Positions 55,023 to 64,000 of a stretch of DNA of 64,000 nt are shown here, piece by piece. Positions within the stretch are counted from its first letter, which is position 1. Every line of letters begins with the position of its first letter. This DNA is from Girardinichthys multiradiatus. Taxonomy: Eukaryota; Chordata; Actinopteri; Cyprinodontiformes; Goodeidae. The translations under genes were made by a program, and so were the position numbers. The notes beneath the pieces are model-generated. The model was given only the letters and a program-made list of their open reading frames with translations, made no database searches and was not told the DNA's origin. Location of the stretch: assembly GCF_021462225.1 (NCBI RefSeq), contig NC_061811.1, positions 223,501 through 287,500 on the forward strand, written 5' to 3'.

Positions 55023-55168
55023 TTTCCTTATTATGTCTGAGACCCGCAAAAACAAGAAGTGACCCAGCACCAGTAGACGCTACTCACGGTTGTCGTGAAA
55101 AACGTCTCTTACCATCATGCTGCCTGCTCGTCTGCATTCCAGGGTCCTCAGCTACACAAACCGTGACA

Positions 55169-56014
55169 GAATGTTTCCGTCAATGATGGACATCGCGGAT
55201 GAACATCAGGCCAGCTCCATGGACCTCTTTACGTTCCTGTCTCGGGAGGTGGAGAAGACACTGCGCCGTTCTGCAGGGCTGTCTGTGCCGCAGTCGGCTT
55301 ATGATGGATCCAGATTGGCGATTCCATGTCCGGGGACAGGTCACCTTGGTCGCCGTTCATGTTTTCCTCCCCTTCATTCGGCAGCAAAGCCGACGTCTTC
55401 CTCCCACTGCAGGAAATGCCGGTGCGGTGCACCTTCCTGTTGTTCGGCCGGCGAGGTGGCGGGTCTCATGCCACTGACGTGAGGGCTGCATTGAATAATC
55501 ACGCGTCTTCGTCTGCCACAGCACCGTCACTCAGGCTTGCTGCAGCTCTGCCCATGCCATCTTCGCTCGCTCCAGCCCAGGTTTCTGCGGCAACACCAGG
55601 TGAGCTGGAGGAGCGGTTGAGGTATTTTGCTCGCCAAATTAAGAGCTTCAGGAGGACCAGTCTCCTGTATTCCTCTCCAGAGCTTATGGTTCCTGAACCC
55701 TGCAATGAAGGGTTTCAGGACGAACCGCTGTCTGAGCCTGTTCCTGAGCGGTTCGAGAAGGAACTCATCCTCGTCTTGGCCTCTGAACCCAGAGACGGTT
55801 GCTTGGCCGACCCGCAGACCGAGGGTCCTTTACTCTGCTCGGCCGACCTCCAGACCGTCAGTTCCTTCGTTGTCGGCCTCCAATCCTTCGCCGCCGACCG
55901 CCCATGACTCTGTATTGCAGGTCCTGACGCCTACCTGAACAGTGTGCCTGCGCGGGGCGACGTCCTGGTCGTCCGCCTGAACTTTGTGTTTTGATTTTTG
56001 TCTCTGAGTCTCTC
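55169..56014 (+). other. Internal region of the nonautonomous LTR element
   Basis: GC-richer than its flanks. A 193-residue frame at 55326-55907 is Ala/Ser/Pro-rich and has no recognisable gag or pol motif; I do not call it a gene. No RT, protease or integrase motifs were seen. Confidence 0.55.
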
Positions 56015-56353
56015 TCAAGAGTCTCTGTTTTGCTCCAGCCACGCTTTGTTCTCTCCTTTCTGTCAATTAACTTTATTCGGTTCACCTGCACCTAACATTC
56101 AGTGTCCTCGTTTCACCTGGTTCTTGCTCCATATATACACCTCTGTTCTGTTCATTCCTCACGGAAACATTTTGGATCACCATCTCTGCTCATGTTTTGT
56201 CCCTTTGATCATGCCAAGCCTGTCTTGCCAGCCTGTCTGTTTTAGTCATCATGTTTTGTAGTAAGTTTTGTTAATTAAATCCTTTCACTTACCGTCATGC
56301 TGCCTGCTCGTCTGGATTCCAGGGTCCTCCGCTACACAAACCGTGACAAGCTG

Positions 56354-59300
56354 ATGCTAATCATGCTATCAACGCCTCAGTGCTAAAGTTAGGAGTGATA
56401 GCCTTAGCTTGAGGAGTTGGCAGATTGTTCAGGAAATAGCAATGACAACCTTTTTAAAACTGTTGCTTTTCATTCTAAATAAACATTTTTAGAATTTATT
56501 GTAAATTAAAACATCAAAATAATTTTAATTAATGAGTTTACAGAATCTACTGTAATTCTGTTAGCATACACCGTACAACAGCTGAAAGAGACAACAAAAA
56601 GGCAGATCAAACACATTTCATCATCAAGTTGAGTCTTTATTTAAACATTGATACGTTTCAACAAATTCTGGAAAATGGCACACAGAAAAAAGAGATTTTA
56701 ACATAAATCATAGTTTGTTCCCCTTAAAAATGCATCCAAGGTCTTGACTATTAATCACCAAAAAGCTTAAAACACCGATCAGCAATGTTTTACAAAAACA
56801 TTCAGCCAAGAATGTGATTGGCCATTCGTCCAAAGTCTATCACAGTGAAAGCAGATGTCTTGCCAAAGATTAGTGATTAATCCTGGTTAAACTTTCCACA
56901 TATTTTATCTCATCTGATTGCTGAGCTTTATATTTAAACAAACAGTCGGCTGAAAGATTACATAAAGAAATGAAATGCAAGTTGATTCCCAAATGTTTGA
57001 CGCCTAAGTAAAGAATTGGATGAACTGTTCTGTAAAGGGTGTTTTAGAGGTAAAGTTATGATTTCTAAATAATGGTCTGCTTCAGGGATGCATAGGGATC
57101 CGGCCGTCAGGGGACCCAAGACTTTCAGGTTAATAGTTAGTATTTGTTGCACCTTTGTTGGCTTATTTAATCAGCTACATCAAGAGTTACACTTTTGTTT
57201 GTTAATGAAACGTTTAGGTAAAAATCAAGCTTATTTGAACTAATTTTACTCATCAAATGTGAATTATTGATTGTGGTTGACTGAGAGCTATAGTTACATG
57301 TGTTGCAACATAATAGTATCTCAGCTGCTTTAAAAGTAAAACAATGATTTCTTCTTAACAGGGAAGTAAAAGTATATGTGCATTACAGAGTGCGGCCCAG
57401 GTGCAGGGTCTTGGTTCCGGTTTCTTTCTTTTTGAATACTAAACAGCTAAAATTGTTGGTAGACAGCTTTGATTGGTGACAGTGGCGGTTCTAGGACAGA
57501 TTTACCAGGGGGCCAGAGTGGGGCCAGTCTTTTTTCATAGGGGTACAGAACAAAATAATTAAATAAAGCCATTAGCAGCTCAGGAGCAGCATGTTCCAGA
57601 CCTCTAGCAGATGAAAACTGTGATCCTACCTCAATGCGGCTGAAGATAAATGTGCAACAACTTAATTTTTAATCAATTTTTAAGTAAAACTGTAAAGGTA
57701 AAAAATGAAATTGGTGCAAGAGACCAGAAATCTGTTGTAGTTTCTGTGCCAATCATCATAAGAAAGTGATTTGGTATTATATCTTTTGTTCAGGGGCCCC
57801 TGTTAGCCCCTGTACTAGTTTGACTGTTGCTGCAACCATGAGTCCGCCAACAGCCTTTTCTGTTTTCTGTCCTGTTTAACAGTCTTCATAAGACTCCACT
57901 AGGTGTCGACAAGTGAATAAATTAGGAGTAATTTGGCTTTCCATAGTTTACTGGCAACTCCAAAACATGTTGTACTGTAGATTAAACACAAACAGACAGA
58001 TCTTCAAAGACTAAAAATCATCATATTTTAGAGCCTGAATGAACGTCTGCCTTCAAAGAAGATGAGTTATTTTAAAACTATATATGTATGGTAACGTAGC
58101 GTCTGTCACAGCACATTCTGGATATCTCTCAAAGTACTGAAAGAGCAGATTGTTTTTCTTGACAACGGGGTGCATCAAATGGATTGGCAGCTGCTTTTTA
58201 ACAGATGTTGGATGGAGTGTGCACTTTTACTGCAAGATCATATATGCAGGGAAGGTGAATAACCTCTGTGGAAGTCAACACAAGCAGGGAGGACAGATTT
58301 CTCCTTAGCCGCTTAAAACAGTCTCTTAGTTGGAAACCCTTTTTGCATCTGGATTATAAAATGATTGGTATCTTGGATTTAGGGGAAGGAATGAACCTAA
58401 AGCTGAAGGAAGAGGACACAGCACAGGGTATGCCACTGATATGACTGATAGCTCAATTTAACAGCCAAATAGTCATGGTGAGGTGTTGTTTCTTAGCATA
58501 ACATTTATCAGATAAGTGCTTTCTTTTACAGCAGTTTTTAATTATATGTGTCATCTGTCAGCACAAAGCGTCTGCTGATGTCTGCAGATTGTGTTCAAAG
58601 GGGAAGAGGTCAGTGGATTAGGGTTAAACTGGAGTTTTAGTGTTTCCATTAAGAGTTTTCACCACAAGTAGTCCTTCATCAGTGTGGTGAAATACAAGCA
58701 GGCTGGGCTCATCACAGAGAACTTTTAAATCCCTCCAGAGGGTGCTGGTTTGTTAAGTCTCTCATGAAACACTTTGCTGACCTCTCTGTCCTACCTGGAT
58801 AATTCACCAAATAAATCTTCCCTTTATGAACTCAAAGTGGAGCTGCAAACTTTGCTGCACTGCTTCAGTTTGGCTGGAGTTTGTGTTAAGACTTGAAGTC
58901 TATTTTTTGAGTGAGTGAAAATCCAGACACAAGAAAAGAGGGGAAGTTGTAAAAGTGATTATGTAAACCTTTTTGGCTCCTGACCCGTTCTTGCCTTTTA
59001 TATTTGTCTGTTTTTTACATAATAGTATGCCAGCAGCCTCCTGACAATAATGATAATCTGATAATCTAAAACTACATTTGCAGTTTAATCATCTGCCAGA
59101 TAAGGGAACATATTGCTGCAGGTATGGAAACACTTTGTTCCACAGTTGTAGCGGTCATCTGTGCTGCTGGCATCAGCTCTGAAAGCCTGGCAGTGCTTCA
59201 TCAGACCCCCACTGAGCTTCGGTCAGGTGTAGCAGGTGAGTTAACACCGGAGCTCAGCTGACTCAGCCAACCTGGTCAGGTACAGGACTCTAATAGCTAG

Positions 59301-61264
59301 GAGCAGCTAAAGGAACACATCTCATGCCTGAACAACTAGGCCTGTCTCAGAGCTGTGTCTAAAGTGAATTAGCTGTGCATGAGTTGTCTGTCTGTCTGCT
59401 TCATGAAATGAAACCCACCTCACAGGACACAAGAAACAAATACAGGTTGTTCACAATAAATTAACCTCAGAGAAGCTTTGGAAGCTCTAAATATGATGAG
59501 ACATCATGTTTACTGATGAAGGGACACTGCAGTGTCTGTAAAACTATGTTTACAAGGAAGATACACGTAGAATTGGTTTCCCTAATTAATACAGAGAGAT
59601 GAAACATCTGATTCTTTGCAAAAACACTGATGTACATTTATTATTATTAATATTAAGTTTCTTTTGAGGCATTTTCTGTCACAAGTTGGGGTTTCACACC
59701 TGGAATAGTTGTTTGGACTTTTAGTACCATTATGTCACCTGTTGTTCAAGAAATGTACAATAAAATCTGTGAAAAAAATTGGACCTGGTGAAATATTCAG
59801 AACCTTTTGGATTTAAACCAGTTTCTACATCCAAATGTAGGTAGTTCTGTGTCCTTCCAGACAGTGTGTCTGAAACTTCTTCCTGTTTTCTTGGTCATTT
59901 TTGCACCATGGCCCCCTCCTTCCTGCTTCACAGAAGAGCGGGATATCACCATAGCAACTAGTGACTCAATAGTTTCTGTGGTTCTGGTTCTGATGTTACT
60001 CAGCAGCTTCTGCTAATATTAGCCCACCACTGAGGAAGGTCTGAATTCTGAACTGCGCCACCAAAAGGAAATAGATTTTAACTGGTTCGTTTTACAGCTT
60101 CTGTGTAACTCATAGCAGTCCCTTCTCAACACATTTAGAACGCCAAAAACATTGAAAGCAGATATGCTAGAGAAGGACTTTGTTTCTCTGAGATATGTGC
60201 TTAAAGGCTCCATCACATCATCATCATCAAGTTTAAACACCTGCAAATATTTTCAGTGTTACTGTTGGCAGTTGAAGCTGCTACGAGAAAAATCTTTAAA
60301 AACACTCCTTATTCTCTTTTTTCACAGCTACTACAATCCCCGGAAGTCACGTCCCACCTGGTTCTGACAATACTCTGTTAACCTGTCCTCCTACAACGTT
60401 ACCCCTAAATCTCACCTGTTTCATTCCAAACGTCAGGTAAGAAGCACCACATTCACCATGATACAGTAGATCTGATAATCCAGCAACACAACGGCTGCTC
60501 CACAACCTCCGGACCACACTGAAGAAAGACTCTGAATAGCAAACAGAGGTGGAGGGATCTGATTTTCCCTCGGTGAGACGTGGAATGAAGTCAGAGATGG
60601 ACTCCAAGATTTGATTTTGTGCAGGAAAATAAAAGAGACATTTTGGACAGGCGAAGCTAGTAAAAATTAAAATATTCCTAATTTTAGCAACTAATAGGTT
60701 CAGATAATCTACTGAAGTGGTCGATGCGTGAGGTAAGCTTCATCTGCAAGTGTTTACAAAGTAGAAAAGCCTTAATAGGAAAATATTTTATGGATTTTTT
60801 TAAATGGATTTGTTTTATTTTGTTAACTTGTTTCTATATTTTGTATTTATTGTAGTTTTGCTGTCATTTATACTCTATTTAAAGGGGTTCAAAAGGTTTA
60901 CCAGTAAACATTATGCTCATGGTTTAGAACCTTGGGCTCACAGAAGAACTGACACCACACAGCAACTTGGATCTGCAAAAATATATGTTGTGTTAACGTT
61001 TACCCTCATTGTGGGATTTATATGAACTGATTGATTCTATAACAATCGGCTGCAGTGGTTTTGGCTTCTGTGATCCACACAGGGTCAAAATTGTACATAC
61101 AAGCTCAAATATATCCATACATCCCCACTAATATTTGGTAAGAATGAGAAAGATGCAGCCATCAACCAGCTTCTGCATCTTTCTGACTTATTGGTAGATA
61201 AGAACTGTAGAACTGTGAAAGTTTCAATAGGGTTGAGCTCAGTCCTGAAACCTATTGTTAGTCT
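56354..61264. other. Long stretch without recognised genes
   Basis: Mostly AT-rich unique-looking sequence with no family resemblance in its short frames. From about 57479 there is a possible hAT-like nonautonomous fragment (AGTGGCGGTTCTAGGACAG left-end motif); its right end was not found. Confidence 0.45.
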
Positions 61265-61612
61265 GCTTTAACTTCAGCCATCACATGCAGCTTCTTCCAT
61301 AGTGGGTTGCGGGGAAGCTGGTGCCTATCTCCAGCAGTCTATGGGCGAGAGGCGGGGTTCACCCTGGACAGGTCTCCAGTCCATCTCAGGGCAACACACA
61401 AACCTAAGGGCAATTTAGATTGACCAATTAACCTAACCTAGGCACCTGGTGAGAACCCACATATGCATGGGTTAGGGTTAGAATGGGTAGAACTTAGCAT
61501 GGGGAGAACACGCAAACTCCATGCAGAAAGACCCCTGGTTGGGAATTGAACCCAGGACCTTCTAGCTGCAAGGCAACAGTGCTACCAACTGTGCCACTGT
61601 GCAGCCCACCAT
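61265..61612 (-). repeat. tRNA-derived SINE
   Basis: On the minus strand the head at 61612 reads GGCTGCACAGTGGCACAGTTGG, with an A-box-like TGGCACAGTTGG. GGTTCAATTCC follows as a good B box of an RNA polymerase III promoter. The body continues to about 61265. This is a widespread fish repeat by my recollection. There are short indels (for example near 61455-61500). Confidence 0.75.
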
Positions 61613-63001
61613 CAAATCCAAACTGTTCAGGAACAGGTTTTCTGCATGATGATTTACAGTTTGGATACTAGGTGCTCTGGCCTTTACTCCTCCAAACAGT
61701 CTTCTTGATGAGCAAGCAGTTCAGCATTTAGAAGATGTTTGGTTTGTCCATCTGGACATCTGCAGGTTTCACACTGGTGTTCCAGTGGTGACTCCAGGGT
61801 TGTTCCTGAACATCATAAACAGTTTCCTTTCATGTGAGCGCCACCCTGTATCATCTTCCAGACATTTGCAAAGAGGTGACAGAGCCATTTAAATTGATGA
61901 TGTTGGAAAACTACCGCTTCACTCAATCATGATCACCATCCAGAAGTTAACAAGATAACGGCTATTCTTCAACTTTCAGCACTGCATATTAAAGGTTCAG
62001 CTGAATGTATGTATATATTTGAGCCTGCGTGTTTATTTTTGAGCCTGTGTGGGTCAGGGGAAATGCACAGAAATTAAAAATTAGTGCAGTCGGTTCATGT
62101 TTTTAAAAATCATATAATCCTTCCTGTCTGGATTAATGTGCCACTCATGTCCATGATGGGTTGATAGAAGCAGCTGAGCTCAGCTGTAGTTATGTCATTT
62201 TATTTTTAATTTTCATTGAGACCATAGTGCAACGATTATATAAGAAAAAGTCACTTTCTGTAAAGCCATGAAACTGGACTGGTCTGAGTCACATCGCAAA
62301 GTTTCCTGCATGTTTACCAAAGTGATGGCTTGATGTTCAGAAATGTTCCTCAGATGAGGAAATGTGAATGTTCCTCCACAATCACTAACTGGCTGCCCTA
62401 TGCTAAATAAACAAAGAAGATATCATGAATCTCCAAGCATACTGCTTCATTATAATATTCATAATCGAAGGCCTGATGAAGAATAAAACATATTTCATGT
62501 GATCCTCTGTGCACATTAATTACATGTGTGTATATATTTATATATAATGTATTTATGTTTATCTATATCTCAAAGATCAAAATATATTATTAAACACTAT
62601 TAAATACACTATAAAGTTGGATATGATTATAAAATACACAGTAAGTTGAGAAGCGGAGTAATGAATGTTTGGGATTTTCTTCTGCTTGTTCACATGAAGA
62701 AAAGTTCATTTCACCGAACAAAGCCCAAAACAATCGTTTAGAGAATAAATGACGATTATTTTACCCTGTTTTACCAAAACATGGCCCTAACTGAGTCTCA
62801 CATCAAACTGAACTGTTTTAGAAATGAGAATCTGTCAGCTAACCCTAAGAAAAAGCAACAACTCTTATGCAGCTTGTACAAGGCTGAAGAAGGCAACTGC
62901 AGCAGCTAGATACAAAAGAAAAAACATTCACCAGGTGCTTTTCTACCTGTTGGCTCTTCAGCTCCTTCTCTGAAGAGCTACACCAACGCCCCTTTTAGGA
63001 A
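61613..63001. other. Stretch without recognised features
   Basis: No coding resemblance. If the exon to the right is real, its 3' UTR would lie here on the minus strand. Confidence 0.4.
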
Positions 63002-63551
63002 TCAGCCTGAGGACGATGATGAGGGAGACGAAGATGATGAGGATGAAGAGGAGGGTCTATGTCCGTCACCTCCTTCCGTTTCTGGAAATCTTGGCAGTTC
63101 CTTCTCCTTCCTGCTTCCAGTGCAAACGGACCTCTGGGTGGGTTTGAACTGCCATGTCACCTTCTTTGCTGTTGACAGCTGCTCTGATGGCATCTCTGTC
63201 TTTACCGTTGGAGACTCACAGGGAGTTTCCATCGGGGCATCTGCTGCTGCTGCCATGCTGGTAGTAACCTTTCCGGATTTCCCATTGTTGCGTATGTCAT
63301 ACTCCGTGAAGAGCTCTGCCAGCACCTCCGGTTCGGTAGTGTCTCTGAACATGTCCCAGTCGGACTCGGCAGGGGGCCTCTTGGACCGCCCTACTCCAAC
63401 AGCTTTTAAGCCGGCAGTTGAGATTCTAGAGGACCGACTAGGATCGGAGTCGGACAAGTCTGAGTCCCAGTCACTATCCCCTGCCACGGAGCCACATCCC
63501 AGAACTGAGACATCAACCGGCCCAGAACCAGAACTCTCAGAGTCGGACTCC
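63002..63551 (-). CDS. Candidate terminal exon of an unknown host gene
   Basis: On the minus strand TTTTTTGAATTTTTCTAG gives a strong acceptor (AG at 63553-63552). From 63551 the frame is open for about 182 codons to a TGA at 63002-63004, entering in phase 2. The peptide is acidic and Ser-rich at its start ([24 protein letters not shown]). It has an ordered-looking middle ([20 protein letters not shown]) and ends in a Ser run. GC content and the lack of decay fit a host exon. Upstream exons would lie beyond the GGAT array, to the right. I do not recognise the protein. Confidence 0.5.
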
Positions 63552-63636
63552 CTAGAAAAATTCAAAAAACAATCAAACACTAAAACGTAATTCTGCAAAA
63601 AAAATATGTTTTGCCATGCTGAAGATGAAAAGATAT

Positions 63637-64000
63637 GTATGTATGTATGTATGGATGGATGGATGGATGGATGGATGGATGGATGGATGAATGGATGGAT
63701 AAATGGATGGATGGATGGATGGATGATGGATGGATAAATGGATGGATGAATGGATGGATGGATGGATGGATGGATGGATGGATGATGGATGGATAAATGG
63801 ATGGATGAATGGATGGATGGATGGATGGATGATGGATGATGGATGGATAAATGGATGGATGAATGGATGGATGATGGATGGATAAATGGATGGATGAATG
63901 GATGGATGGATGGATGGATGATGGATGATGGATGGATAAATGGATGGATGAATGGATGGATGGATGGATGGATGGATGGATGGATGAATGGATGGATAAA
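63637..64000. repeat. GGAT/GGATAAAT compound minisatellite
   Basis: Begins with GTAT units, then GGAT repeats with recurrent GATGGATAAATGGATGG variants in a higher-order pattern of about 60-70 bases. It runs off the window edge. Confidence 0.95.

Larger units (their letters stand above)
49455..55107. mobile_element. ISL2EU-type DNA transposon (THAP-DDE transposase plus SWIM-YqaJ nuclease)
   Basis: Two convergent genes lie between ends that look inverted: AAGCCTTTTTCAGG on the left, and on the right the reverse complement AGACGTTTTTCACG. A 2-bp CT duplication flanks it, and outside it the two halves of an LTR join. The pairing of a THAP/DDE transposase with a YqaJ-type exonuclease is the known hallmark of ISL2EU elements. 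Both genes are broken; R1 copy D and a LINE tail are nested inside. Confidence 0.8.
48967..56348 (+). mobile_element. Nonautonomous LTR retrotransposon split by an ISL2EU-type transposon
   Basis: The 5' LTR begins TGTCATGATT (48967), is interrupted at 49454 and resumes at 55108, ending ACCGTGACA (55168). The 3' copy ends identically at 56348. Flanks are AGGTG and AGCTG, a 5-bp duplication with one mismatch. Both LTR copies share AAGAGTCTCTGTTTTGCTCC and AACATTTTGGATCACCATC. The 3' copy lacks the first 200 or so bases. The internal region is only about 850 bases and has no pol. Confidence 0.8.

Noticed and set aside
55326..55907. 193-residue frame in the LTR element as a gag gene
   Set aside because: No capsid or zinc-knuckle motif and a biased composition; kept only as a description.
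57479..57815. Complete hAT-like MITE
   Set aside because: The left-end motif is suggestive, but no matching right end or target duplication was found.
63120..63590. 156-residue plus-strand frame
   Set aside because: Antisense of the candidate minus-strand exon, which has a splice acceptor and ordered composition; the plus frame has neither.

Overview
The window looks like a repeat-dense stretch of a teleost fish genome. That assignment is inferred from the mix of repeats: a Polinton/Maverick, Tc1-like, hAT and THAP/YqaJ transposons, Ty3/gypsy elements, several non-LTR retrotransposons ending in a TGATTC tail, a tRNA-derived SINE, long GATA/CA/GGAT arrays, and GT-AG introns. I see no complete host gene. 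One candidate terminal host exon lies at the right end (63002-63551, minus strand).

Positions 1 to about 10.6 kb hold a Polinton/Maverick (adintovirus-like) element. The plus-strand block carries the integrase, the minor capsid (penton-type) protein, a pVI-like basic protein, the major capsid protein and an adenain-like protease. The minus-strand block carries a protein-primed-type DNA polymerase B, the packaging ATPase, a small basic/hydrophobic protein and a conserved unknown. The two blocks converge on a bidirectional poly(A) region near 4.63 kb. Integrase, minor capsid protein, pVI-like protein, ATPase and both small minus-strand genes are open. Major capsid protein and protease each carry one frame break, and the polymerase gene has lost most of its exonuclease region. 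TATA boxes mark three plus-strand genes, and two gene pairs overlap as TAATG. Upstream of the polymerase on the same strand I reconstruct a seven-exon gene (9188-10612) whose introns are all phase 1. I do not recognise its product, and it is the most novel item here. Neither terminal inverted repeat of the Polinton was found; the left one probably lies outside the window.

From 11.6 to 25.6 kb the window is a graveyard of elements: Tc1 fragments, a minus-strand Ty3/gypsy element split by an interspersed repeat (called R1 here), a fuller but decayed plus-strand Ty3/gypsy element (17.5-21.6 kb), and a LINE interrupted by a solo LTR with a recognisable target duplication. A hAT element with terminal repeats and an 8-bp duplication follows (26325-28704). 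From 31 to 40 kb there are three copies of one LINE family. At 41-43.3 kb an inverted-repeat pair encloses R1 and a Tc1 remnant.

From 48967 to 56348 there is a Russian-doll insertion. An LTR element with a 5-bp duplication contains an ISL2EU-type transposon (49455-55107) with a THAP-DDE transposase facing a SWIM-YqaJ nuclease gene. That transposon in turn contains an R1 copy and a LINE tail. From 56.3 to 63 kb I see little beyond a SINE and a possible hAT-like fragment.
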